From the NCBI GenBank assembly GCA_964593905.1, contig CAZQLE010000240.1:1-5016 (forward strand): a stretch of 5,016 nt of DNA, written 5' to 3'. Shown in pieces: positions 1 to 5,016 of the stretch (its first letter is position 1; every line of letters starts with the position of its first letter). The notes under the pieces were generated by a model that ran no database searches, was not told the origin of the DNA, and was given only the letters and a program-made list of their open reading frames with translations. Position numbers and translations under genes: made by a program. Source of the stretch: CAZQLE01 sp964593905 (lineage in GTDB: Bacteria > Chloroflexota > Anaerolineae > Anaerolineales > Anaerolineaceae).

Positions 1-2
1 TC

Positions 3-80
3 TTGATCGGTGCGTTGTTAATGATCATCGTCGTCGGCGGCACATTTTACGGCATTCGCAGAAAACCCGAGAATAGATAA
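3..80 (+). CDS. 3' end of an upstream membrane protein gene (partial)
   Basis: Only the last 25 codons and a TAA stop (78-80) are in the window, read in frame 3. The visible residues form one hydrophobic stretch (LIGALLMIIVVGGTFYGI) followed by a short basic tail, RRKPENR. That is the pattern of a final transmembrane helix with a positively charged cytoplasmic end, either a C-terminal anchor of an exported protein or the last helix of a transporter. The frame is supported by its membrane-like composition, by the stop just before a long noncoding stretch, and by an intrinsic terminator about 110 bases downstream. Nothing in these residues identifies a family, so no function is proposed. Confidence 0.6.
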   Translation: MIGALLMIIVVGGTFYGIRRKPENR

Positions 81-385
81 CCGCGGTTTCACCCGCTCAC
101 TGGCGCAGCGCGCAGCGGCAAAAGCACTCTGACCATCCCTGATCACAGGTCAAATACCTGCCGGCATAAAAGCGGTAAATCTTCACTCCATCCTCGCAAC
201 CCCGGCGAGGATTTTTCGTATATTGATTCATCGGATCTTAAAAGATTTTACTCTGGCGTTATTTCATTTTTGGGCGTTAGAAAATATTTCGCACAGCGCG
301 CTAAAAAAAGCGGGGGTTACACAAAGATCTGAACCGCTGAAAAATAAACCGGGTAATAACCAAAATATTTTGGATTGGAGAAACT
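81..385. other. 305-base noncoding region before the bactofilin-like gene
   Basis: I see no convincing gene here. The region holds an intrinsic terminator at 190-216 that closes the upstream unit. A small perfect inverted repeat, CAGGT-N5-ACCTG, lies at 146-160; it could be an operator half-site pair or chance. After the terminator the sequence turns AT-rich (217-385), as expected of a promoter region for the gene at 386. TAATAA at 354-359 is a possible -10, but no good -35 sits at the right distance, so I do not assign a promoter. Confidence 0.6.
190..216 (+). terminator. Intrinsic (Rho-independent) terminator
   Basis: An 8-bp perfect stem pairs 190-197 (ATCCTCGC) with 205-212 (GCGAGGAT) around a 7-base loop at 198-204, and the T run at 212-216 follows directly. 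It lies about 110 bases after the upstream stop codon and well before the next start, so it probably ends the upstream transcript. Its arm and loop share the 9-mer CCTCGCAAC with the terminator at 1858-1896. Confidence 0.85.
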
Positions 386-1843
386 ATGAAAGCCCTTGGT
401 ACCACTCAAAAGAAAGCAGCCATTCTGGGGCTGCTGCTGGCCTTTCTGCTGCTGCTGGGCGCCGTCTCGCCCGTTCAGGCAGCCGAATTTGATGACGATG
501 GCATTGTAAAAGCCGGTGAAACAGTGGATGATGATCTCTTTCTCAGCGGTGAGACGGTCAGCATGGAAGGTGAAATTGACGGCAATCTGCTTGCCAGCGG
601 CCAAACCGTGACCGTCAGCGGCACCGTCAAAGGCGATGCGATCTTGATGGCTTCAGAGGTTATCGTGGCCCCCGGAGCCGTCATTGAAGGCAACCTGTTT
701 TCGGGTGCATCCAGCATCAAAGTAGCCGGAGAAATCGGGGGTTCCATCGCCGCCGGTTCAGCCTCGCTGGAAATTCAAAAAGAGACCTCGGTTGCGCGCA
801 ATGTCTACTATGGTGGTTTTAGCCTTTCGACCGAAAGCGGCTCAGTCGTTGAGCGCGGTTTGTATGCGGCACTTTATCAGGCCATTCTTAACGGCCAGAT
901 CGACCGCAACGTAAACCTGGCCGCCGGCGCAGTAGAACTGGGCGGCATGGTTGGCCGCGATGTGATGATTGATTTTGGCAGCGGCCCCGTGCTTGGGCAA
1001 GAGGCCAATGTCGCGCCGATGGTGTTTATCCCCAATGCGCCACAGCTCCCCCCCGCGATTGATCCGGGGCTGCGAGTTGCCAATGGCGCTCAAATTGGCG
1101 GCAAACTGACCTACACCAGCGTAGATAACCTCACCAGCGGCATTCAGGGCCAGCCGGAAGGCGGGGTTGTATTTCAGACGCCGGTTCCCCCGGCAGCGAG
1201 TGAAGAAGACACCTCGCAGCCTGTTCAACCCGTCAATGTCGCTGCCATCCCCATGTTGGGCTGGTTGTTGAATGTCATTCGCCTGTTTGTCACCCTGCTC
1301 ATCCTGGGCGGGCTGGCAATCTGGCTTGTTCCCTCGCTGACCCGGCAGGGTGCAGCCGTCATCGCCGATAAACCGCTGGCTGCGCTGGGATATGGCATCG
1401 CGGTATTGCTGATCGGGTTTGGCGCAGCCTTTATGGCGCTGGGCGTTCTGATCATGCTAACTGCCCTGTTCTCACTGGTGGGTCTGGGCGGGCTGGCCAA
1501 ACTGATCTTCTTCCTCGGTTTTGCCGCCTTGTTCCTGGCATTCATGCTCTTCATCGCCATGCTGGTTTATGGCAGCAAACTGCTGGTGGCCTACCTGATC
1601 GGCGACCGTGTGGTGCGCTTATTCAAAGCCCAGGGAGCAAAACCGGTCTGGGTGCTCGTCGCCGGTATCGCAGTCTTTGTTCTGGTTCGCTCGGTACCGA
1701 TTCTGGGCGGTCTGTTCGATTTTCTGGCGGCAATCTTTGGCCTGGGTGCAGGCTGGCTGCTGTTCAGCGAATGGCGGCGCAACCGCAAGGCGGCCCCGGC
1801 AGCCCCGCTGATTGAAGAAGTCATCCCGTCGGCTGAAGGCTGA
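386..1843 (+). CDS. Exported bactofilin-like (polymer-forming) protein with C-terminal multi-helix membrane domain
   Basis: The 485-residue product begins with a signal peptide: KK at 9-10, a hydrophobic core at about 11-28 and a likely cleavage after VQA (about residue 32). Residues about 38-205 carry short glycine-punctuated repeats of roughly 17-18 residues (EGEIDGNLLASGQTVTV, then SGTVKGDAILMASEVIVA), the pattern of the bactofilin right-handed beta-helix. A linker rich in proline and acidic residues (about 215-287) leads to a hydrophobic C-terminal half. That half has membrane segments near 293-316, 331-362, 365-400, 420-435 and 438-461, then a basic tail. Classical bactofilins are cytosolic filaments; here the signal peptide puts the helical domain outside the membrane, so a cell-envelope scaffold or sensing role is inferred. 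The ATG start is set by GGAG at 377-380, five bases upstream. The gene stands alone, followed by a strong terminator. Family assignment is good; the precise function is unknown. Confidence 0.92.
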   Translation: MKALGTTQKKAAILGLLLAFLLLLGAVSPVQAAEFDDDGIVKAGETVDDDLFLSGETVSMEGEIDGNLLASGQTVTVSGTVKGDAILMASEVIVAPGAVIEGNLFSGASSIKVAGEIGGSIAAGSASLEIQKETSVARNVYYGGFSLSTESGSVVERGLYAALYQAILNGQIDRNVNLAAGAVELGGMVGRDVMIDFGSGPVLGQEANVAPMVFIPNAPQLPPAIDPGLRVANGAQIGGKLTYTSVDNLTSGIQGQPEGGVVFQTPVPPAASEEDTSQPVQPVNVAAIPMLGWLLNVIRLFVTLLILGGLAIWLVPSLTRQGAAVIADKPLAALGYGIAVLLIGFGAAFMALGVLIMLTALFSLVGLGGLAKLIFFLGFAALFLAFMLFIAMLVYGSKLLVAYLIGDRVVRLFKAQGAKPVWVLVAGIAVFVLVRSVPILGGLFDFLAAIFGLGAGWLLFSEWRRNRKAAPAAPLIEEVIPSAEG

Positions 1844-1857
1844 TCAACAATATTTTC

Positions 1858-1896
1858 AACAACCCTCGCAACTTCTCGCGAGGGTTGTTCTTTTTT
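1858..1896 (+). terminator. Strong intrinsic terminator after the bactofilin-like gene
   Basis: A perfect 12-bp stem pairs 1858-1869 (AACAACCCTCGC) with 1878-1889 (GCGAGGGTTGTT) around an 8-base loop. It is followed by C and six T (1891-1896) and begins 14 bases after the stop codon. This separates the gene at 386 from the iron transporter gene. Confidence 0.94.
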
Positions 1897-2000
1897 ATTC
1901 CGCTCGCAGCAAAACAGCATCTACCCGGCCGAACACCGTACTTTTGGCGGGTTTTCAAATTCAGCGCCGGTTCCGGCCATGCAGCTCATCCAGACGGGTA

Positions 2001-2006
2001 TATAAT
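2001..2006 (+). promoter_or_regulatory. Candidate -10 box (TATAAT) for the ferritin-VIT1 gene
   Basis: The hexamer at 2001-2006 is a perfect match to the sigma-70 -10 consensus in the short gap between the upstream terminator and the gene. No recognisable -35 lies 16-18 bases upstream and no TGn extension is present. The predicted transcription start would be near 2013, only about 10 bases before the ATG at 2024, so the 5' leader would be extremely short. A chance match or a different promoter further upstream cannot be excluded. Confidence 0.45.
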
Positions 2007-2011
2007 GATCT

Positions 2012-2018
2012 GTGAGGA
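2012..2018 (+). promoter_or_regulatory. Ribosome binding site that decides the start of the ferritin-VIT1 gene
   Basis: GTGAGGA at 2012-2018 contains GAGG (2014-2017), six bases before ATG at 2024. The in-frame GTG at 2012 is itself part of this Shine-Dalgarno sequence and has no site of its own, so the ATG at 2024 is the preferred start. Confidence 0.75.
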
Positions 2019-2023
2019 ATCTT

Positions 2024-3136
2024 ATGGACAAAACAAAACAATACCGCGAATTTTTTGAAGATGAGCGCAACAGCGCACTCCTTTACACAACACTCGCCGA
2101 GATTGAAAAAGATTCCCGGCTGTCTGAGGTCTACCGGCGCATTTCTGCAACTGAACAACGCCACGCCGCCGAATGGTCTGACCGCGCGAAAAAAGAAAGC
2201 GGCGTTGAGTTGGTTTTCACCCCCCGTCTGCGAACCCGAATTTTGATCTGGCTGGCGCGCAAGTTTGGCCCGGCCGTGATTCTGCCCGGCATTCAGGCCA
2301 TGGAACGAGACGGCAGCGGGGCCTATGTGCGCGCCGGGGCAGCCAACATGGCCGGTGAAGAAGCTTCACACAACCGCTTGATCGGCATGTTATCCAATAC
2401 CACCCGCGGCGGATTCGAAGGCGGGGTTCTGGCCCAACTGGAGGGCCGCCACCGTTCGGCCGGCGGAAATGCGCTGCGGGCTGCTGTGTTGGGCGCAAAC
2501 GACGGGTTGGTCTCAAATTTGAGCCTGGTGATGGGCGTTGCCGGGGCGAGTATGGATAACCGCACGGTGTTGATCACCGGTCTGGCCGGTCTGTTGGCAG
2601 GGGCAATCTCGATGGCCCTGGGCGAATGGCTTTCGGTGCAAAGCTCACGCGAACTCTATCACCATCAAATTCAAATTGAAAAAGCTGAAATTGAACAGGC
2701 CCCCGAAGAAGAGGCCGAAGAGCTGGCGCTGATTTATGAATCACGCGGGTTAAACCCCCAGCAGGCGCGCACCCTGGCCGACCAGATCTTATCCGACTCG
2801 GAAAACGCCGTTCAGACCCTGGCCCGTGAAGAGCTGGGCATTGACCCCGAAGAACTGGGCGGTTCAGCCTGGGAGGCAGCCCTGACCTCATTTTTACTGT
2901 TCGCGGTCGGTGCGTTAATCCCGGTGGTCGCCTTTACCTTTCTGACAGGTTGGAACGCCGTCCTGGTCAGCATCTTGCTCAGCACCATCGGTTTGTTTAT
3001 TCTGGGCGCGGTGATCACCCTGTTCACTGGCCGTCCGGTCTGGCAGTCGGGCTTAAGAATGGTTGTCTTTGGGCTGCTGGCCGCCGCAGTAACATTTGGC
3101 ATCGGCCGAATTATCGGTGTAAGCATTGCAGGATAA
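2024..3136 (+). CDS. Ferritin-like/rubrerythrin domain fused to VIT1/CCC1 iron (Fe2+/Mn2+) transporter, MbfA-type
   Basis: The 370-residue protein has two parts. Residues 1 to about 125 form a ferritin-like four-helix domain with putative di-iron ligands: E14, ExxH at 44-47, E94 and EExxH at 112-116. From about 150 on there is a VIT1/CCC1 transporter. Its first helix has the signature GANDGLVSNLSLVMGV (about 157-172), and its second ends in SMALGEWLSVQSSRE (about 196-210), close to the family SMAxGEYxS motif. A soluble Glu-rich, His-containing segment (about 210-280) matches the family's cytoplasmic metal-binding domain, and three more membrane helices follow. In the characterised relative MbfA of alpha-proteobacteria, this fusion exports iron from the inner membrane and protects against iron and peroxide stress; the same role is inferred here. 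The ATG at 2024 is chosen over the in-frame GTG at 2012 because GAGG lies between them. Composition matches the neighbours. The metal specificity and transport direction are not proven by sequence. Confidence 0.95.
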   Translation: MDKTKQYREFFEDERNSALLYTTLAEIEKDSRLSEVYRRISATEQRHAAEWSDRAKKESGVELVFTPRLRTRILIWLARKFGPAVILPGIQAMERDGSGAYVRAGAANMAGEEASHNRLIGMLSNTTRGGFEGGVLAQLEGRHRSAGGNALRAAVLGANDGLVSNLSLVMGVAGASMDNRTVLITGLAGLLAGAISMALGEWLSVQSSRELYHHQIQIEKAEIEQAPEEEAEELALIYESRGLNPQQARTLADQILSDSENAVQTLAREELGIDPEELGGSAWEAALTSFLLFAVGALIPVVAFTFLTGWNAVLVSILLSTIGLFILGAVITLFTGRPVWQSGLRMVVFGLLAAAVTFGIGRIIGVSIAG

Positions 3137-3228
3137 AAAACACCCTTTTCGTATTCGGGTCTGTCTGATATATTGGGAAAGATTTTTGAAGGCAACCAGA
3201 GTTAAATCTGAAACCCTTCCAATAAAAA

Positions 3229-3234
3229 TATAAA
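3229..3234 (+). promoter_or_regulatory. Possible -10 box (TATAAA) for the leader and radical SAM gene
   Basis: TATAAA matches five of six -10 consensus positions and sits at the AT-rich to GC-rich boundary. The predicted transcription start is near 3241, exactly where the hairpin-rich leader begins. No good -35 is visible at 17-18 bases upstream, so this remains a weak call. Confidence 0.3.
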
Positions 3235-3240
3235 TCTGTG

Positions 3241-3399
3241 ACTGACAAAACCCGATCGGCCCTCCCTTCGGTCGTCGGTCAGCCGCAAAAAACTCAAGGT
3301 TTTCATTCCGGTCGTAACCGCCCGCGTAGCAGCCTGTTCGGGAATGCCAGAGCCGTCAGAGAGACTGCCAGCGGTTATTCACCGCAGCGCAGTCTCTTT
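3241..3399 (+). ncRNA. Candidate structured leader RNA (possible riboswitch-like element)
   Basis: Complementary arms occur in series. CTGAC (3242-3246) pairs with GTCAG (3278-3282), AAAAC (3289-3293) with GTTTT (3299-3303), and CATTCC (3304-3309) with GGAATG (3341-3346). The series ends in a long two-tier stem at 3358-3399. The element lies between a possible -10 box and the start of the radical SAM gene, the place of a cis-regulatory leader. Short blocks follow the order of the cobalamin riboswitch skeleton (GGT, A.TCC, CCCGC, CTGT, then AGCC and an AGACTGCC-like 3' block), but the conserved GGGAA and GCCACTG-type boxes are missing or changed, so I do not assign that class. Some pairs are only 5-6 bp and could arise by chance; the last stem could not easily. 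Confidence 0.38.
3358..3399 (+). promoter_or_regulatory. Long two-tier hairpin just upstream of the radical SAM gene
   Basis: AGAGACTGC at 3360-3368 pairs perfectly with GCAGTCTCT at 3389-3397, extendable to 3358 and 3399 with one G-T pair. Inside it, GCGGT at 3371-3375 pairs with ACCGC at 3381-3385 around a TATTC loop, with a small CA/AGC internal loop between tiers. Only three T's (3397-3399) end the 3' arm, so it would be a weak intrinsic terminator; it may instead be an attenuator, an expression-platform stem or an RNA-stabilising structure. It ends about 40 bases before the chosen start codon. Confidence 0.55.
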
Positions 3400-3431
3400 A
3401 CAAGAATTGACAAACCTTGCGCAATGAAGGC

Positions 3432-3436
3432 AGGTG
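3432..3436 (+). promoter_or_regulatory. Ribosome binding site supporting a TTG start at 3441
   Basis: AGGTG at 3432-3436 lies four bases before TTG at 3441, and AAGG at 3427-3430 lies ten bases before it. The other in-frame starts (TTG 3417, ATG 3471, ATG 3480) have no comparable Shine-Dalgarno sequence. Confidence 0.5.
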
Positions 3437-3440
3437 TACA

Positions 3441-4769
3441 TTGATTATCGATGAAGTTTTAACGCAGACCATGCGTTTCATGACAAAAAAATATCTGAAT
3501 CTGAAGCCAGGTGATTTAACACGCTTTCCCCGTCCCATTGACGGACATCAGTATATGCTTTATCTGCATATCCCGTTTTGCGAAAGCCTTTGCCCTTACT
3601 GCTCGTTTAACCGGTTTATTTATAAAGAAGATCAGGCAAAAACCTATTTCCGCCAACTGCGCGCCGAAATGCGCATGGCGGCCGGGTTGGGCTACCGCTT
3701 TGGTTCGCTGTATATCGGCGGCGGCACACCGACCATTCTGGTTAATGAATTAATTGAAACCATCCAACTGGCGCGCGACCTGTTTGGTGTGCAAGAAGTC
3801 TCGTGCGAGACAAACCCCAACCACCTGACCCTCGAAAACGCCCGGCTGCTCAGCCCTTATATTCAACGCATGTCGGTTGGGGTGCAAAGCTTTAACGACG
3901 CAATGCTCAAACGCATGGTCCGCTACGACCGCTTCGGCTCGGGTGAACAAATTCTGCGCCAGATTAAAGAAGTGGCCGGCGTCTTTGATTTCTTGAACGT
4001 GGATCTGATTTTCAATCTTCCCGGCCAGACCGATACCATGCTGCTGGAAGAAATTGCCTTTGCCCATGAATGTCAGGCGAATCAGATCACTTTTTACCCC
4101 CTGATGAGTTCCCCCTCGGTTTCAAAGGCCATGGGGCAAACCCTGGGCAATGTCAGCTATGAACAGGAACAACATCTTTACGATCTGATTGTGGATCAGA
4201 TGAAAGATAACTTCAATCTGTCCACCGTATGGAATTTTGGCCGCTTGAACCCAACTGCGAGCGCCTCACAAAACCAGATGATTGATGAATATATCGTCAA
4301 TTATGGCGAGTATATCGGTCTGGGTTCAGGGTCGTTCAGCTATCTGGATGGAAAACTTTACGTCAACACGTTTTCAACCGCAGATTACGGCAAGAAAATA
4401 GAAAGCGGTTCGATGTCCATCACGTCACAGGCCAGTTTTGGTCAAAAAGAACAAATGCTTTATCGGTTTATGATGGATCTGTTTGGCCTTGAGCTGAACA
4501 AAGAGAAATTCTTGCACGAATTCGGGGTTTCAATTGATCAGGGGTTGGGGCTGGAACTGGCCCTGATGCAGCTTGTTAATGCGTTTGAGCGCAATGACCG
4601 CCAGTCATTGACCCTGAATGCGCGCGGCCGCTATTTACTGCTGGTGATGATGCGCGAGTTTTTTGTCGGCATGAACAACATCCGCGACCAGGCCCGCGCG
4701 GCGCTGCCGGCCGCTGAAAAGCTGCAACTGTGCACCACCCCGGCGGTCGAGCGCCCCGTGCTCGGCTAG
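3441..4769 (+). CDS. Radical SAM protein of the coproporphyrinogen III oxidase family (HemW/HutW-like)
   Basis: With the TTG start at 3441 the product has 442 residues. The radical SAM cluster motif CxxxCxxC is C47-C51-C54 (CESLCPYC), binding a [4Fe-4S] cluster and S-adenosylmethionine. Further family motifs follow in order: GGGTPT at 93-98, the CETNPNHL strand at 122-129, SVGVQSFND at 145-153 and NVDLIFNLPGQT at 186-197. These place it in the HemN/HemW/HutW superfamily. The roughly 46 residues before the cluster and total length near 440 fit HutW/ChuW-type or HemN-type proteins better than HemW (about 380, cluster near residue 20). The HNxxYW motif typical of HemW is not visible: the equivalent stretch reads EYIVNYGEYIGLGSGSFSY. 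A role in heme or other tetrapyrrole chemistry under low oxygen is inferred; true coproporphyrinogen oxidase activity is not supported. Start choice is uncertain (TTG 3417 and ATG 3471 are alternatives). The stop at 4767-4769 is followed by about 120 noncoding bases. Confidence 0.94.
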   Translation: MIIDEVLTQTMRFMTKKYLNLKPGDLTRFPRPIDGHQYMLYLHIPFCESLCPYCSFNRFIYKEDQAKTYFRQLRAEMRMAAGLGYRFGSLYIGGGTPTILVNELIETIQLARDLFGVQEVSCETNPNHLTLENARLLSPYIQRMSVGVQSFNDAMLKRMVRYDRFGSGEQILRQIKEVAGVFDFLNVDLIFNLPGQTDTMLLEEIAFAHECQANQITFYPLMSSPSVSKAMGQTLGNVSYEQEQHLYDLIVDQMKDNFNLSTVWNFGRLNPTASASQNQMIDEYIVNYGEYIGLGSGSFSYLDGKLYVNTFSTADYGKKIESGSMSITSQASFGQKEQMLYRFMMDLFGLELNKEKFLHEFGVSIDQGLGLELALMQLVNAFERNDRQSLTLNARGRYLLLVMMREFFVGMNNIRDQARAALPAAEKLQLCTTPAVERPVLG

Positions 4770-4893
4770 TGGAAAATAATCGCGGTTCATTGACGAGACA
4801 CTTTTTCGTGATCAGGGTGTTTGCTTAAAGTAATTTAGAGAAAGGTTTTTCGCTTTTTTAACGAGTGATAATAACGGTTTCAAGGTATTGGAT

Positions 4894-5016
4894 GTGAAAT
4901 TTAAGCTACACACACAAATAAATACCCGTCAGTGGCACGCAGCTTTGGTTTCATGGGCTGTGCTATTTTTGTTTATCAGTATCGGCTGCCAGCCCCGCCT
5001 TGCCCCCCCGGAGCCC
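4894..5016 (+). CDS. Start of a probable lipoprotein gene (5' end only, runs off the window)
   Basis: An open frame begins at GTG 4894 with AAGG at 4882-4885 eight bases upstream, and stays open for 41 codons to the window end. The N-terminus has basic residues (K2, K4, R12), a hydrophobic run (about residues 16-31, ALVSWAVLFLFISIG) and then C32, followed by a Pro-rich segment (QPRLAPPEP). This is the layout of a lipoprotein signal peptide with a Cys for lipidation, although the -3 residue is Ser and not the usual Leu/Val/Ile. Such a protein would be tethered outside the membrane; a solute-binding protein is one common possibility, but nothing visible identifies it. TTG 4888 is an alternative in-frame start but is too close to the AAGG. 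It lies 124 bases after the radical SAM gene with no strong terminator between, so co-transcription is possible. Confidence 0.68.
   Translation, partial: MKFKLHTQINTRQWHAALVSWAVLFLFISIGCQPRLAPPEP

Larger units (their letters stand above)
3137..3440. other. 304-base noncoding region with probable promoter and structured leader
   Basis: No convincing gene lies here. The first 100 bases are AT-rich. They contain a bipartite inverted repeat (GGG-AA-AGATTT at 3175-3185 against AAATCT-GAAA-CCC at 3204-3216) without a T run, so it is not a clear terminator. They also carry a direct repeat, TAAATCTG at 3203-3210 and 3231-3238. From about 3241 the sequence becomes GC-rich and shows several nested or consecutive hairpins up to 3399, described separately. 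No obvious intrinsic terminator follows the ferritin-VIT1 gene. Confidence 0.6.

Noticed and set aside
223..492. 89-residue open frame on +
   Set aside because: It overlaps the signal-peptide region of the bactofilin-like gene in another frame, starts with TTG without a ribosome site, and its 3' part is a shadow of that gene.
842..1228. 128-residue antisense frame inside the bactofilin-like gene
   Set aside because: It lies entirely opposite a well-supported gene, has no coherent domain and no promoter or ribosome site; it reflects GC-biased codon use on the sense strand.
1812..2015. 67-residue open frame on + after the bactofilin-like gene
   Set aside because: It runs straight through the strong terminator at 1858-1896 and has no ribosome site or recognisable content.
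2217..2516. 99-residue antisense frame inside the ferritin-VIT1 gene
   Set aside because: It is Arg/Pro-rich, typical of an antisense shadow, and lies fully within a convincing gene.
3407..3412. Perfect -35 hexamer TTGACA
   Set aside because: No acceptable -10 occurs 16-18 bases downstream (3430-3435 reads GCAGGT), and the resulting start would fall at or beyond the gene's start codon.
3238..3444. 68-residue open frame on + starting with GTG
   Set aside because: It has no Shine-Dalgarno sequence, low-complexity basic composition, no recognisable domain, and coincides with the hairpin-rich leader. Its predicted start would lie upstream of the likely transcription start near 3241.
3750..4067. 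105-residue antisense frame inside the radical SAM gene
   Set aside because: It lies opposite the conserved radical SAM core and shows no independent gene signals.
4838..4859. Possible terminator after the radical SAM gene
   Set aside because: There is a good T run (4854-4859), but the preceding stem is only about four A-T-rich base pairs, too weak to call.
4867..4874. GATAAT/TAATAA as a -10 box for the lipoprotein gene
   Set aside because: The -10 match is fair, but no -35 is found at the right distance and the region is AT-rich enough for chance matches.

Overview
The window is about 5 kb of ordinary-looking bacterial chromosome. It holds three complete genes and two gene ends, all on the + strand, separated by well-formed intergenic regions. 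There are no insertion sequences, tRNA or rRNA genes, CRISPR arrays or phage genes. The DNA is moderately GC-rich inside genes and more AT-rich between them. The mix of genes suggests an anaerobic or microaerobic, environmental, uncultured-type bacterium: an exported bactofilin-like membrane protein, a ferritin-like/VIT1 iron transporter and an anaerobic-type radical SAM enzyme of the coproporphyrinogen oxidase family. Protein style and gene content make me lean to Chloroflexota (Anaerolineae-like), but this is an impression and not a demonstrated assignment.

Layout: 3-80 is the end of an upstream gene with a C-terminal membrane segment. 81-385 is noncoding, with a clear intrinsic terminator at 190-216. 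386-1843 encodes an exported beta-helical (bactofilin-like) protein with a C-terminal multi-helix membrane domain, and it closes with a very strong terminator at 1858-1896. 2024-3136 encodes an iron transporter with an N-terminal ferritin-like di-iron domain fused to a VIT1/CCC1 membrane domain, preceded by a perfect TATAAT box. 3137-3440 is a 304-base noncoding region whose second half folds into several consecutive hairpins, ending in a long two-tier stem just ahead of the next gene. 3441-4769 encodes a HemW/HutW-like radical SAM protein. 4894 to the window end is the start of a probable lipoprotein.

Each complete gene appears to be its own transcription unit, so there is no obvious operon. 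A loose theme of iron and tetrapyrrole handling links the ferritin-VIT1 transporter and the radical SAM protein, but they are separated by about 300 bases and probably have separate promoters. The item most worth a second look is the structured leader at about 3241-3399. It shows a partial, imperfect resemblance to the cobalamin riboswitch skeleton and contains mutually exclusive pairings, as a switch would. Second are the two terminators at 190-216 and 1858-1896, which share a 9-base stem/loop sequence.
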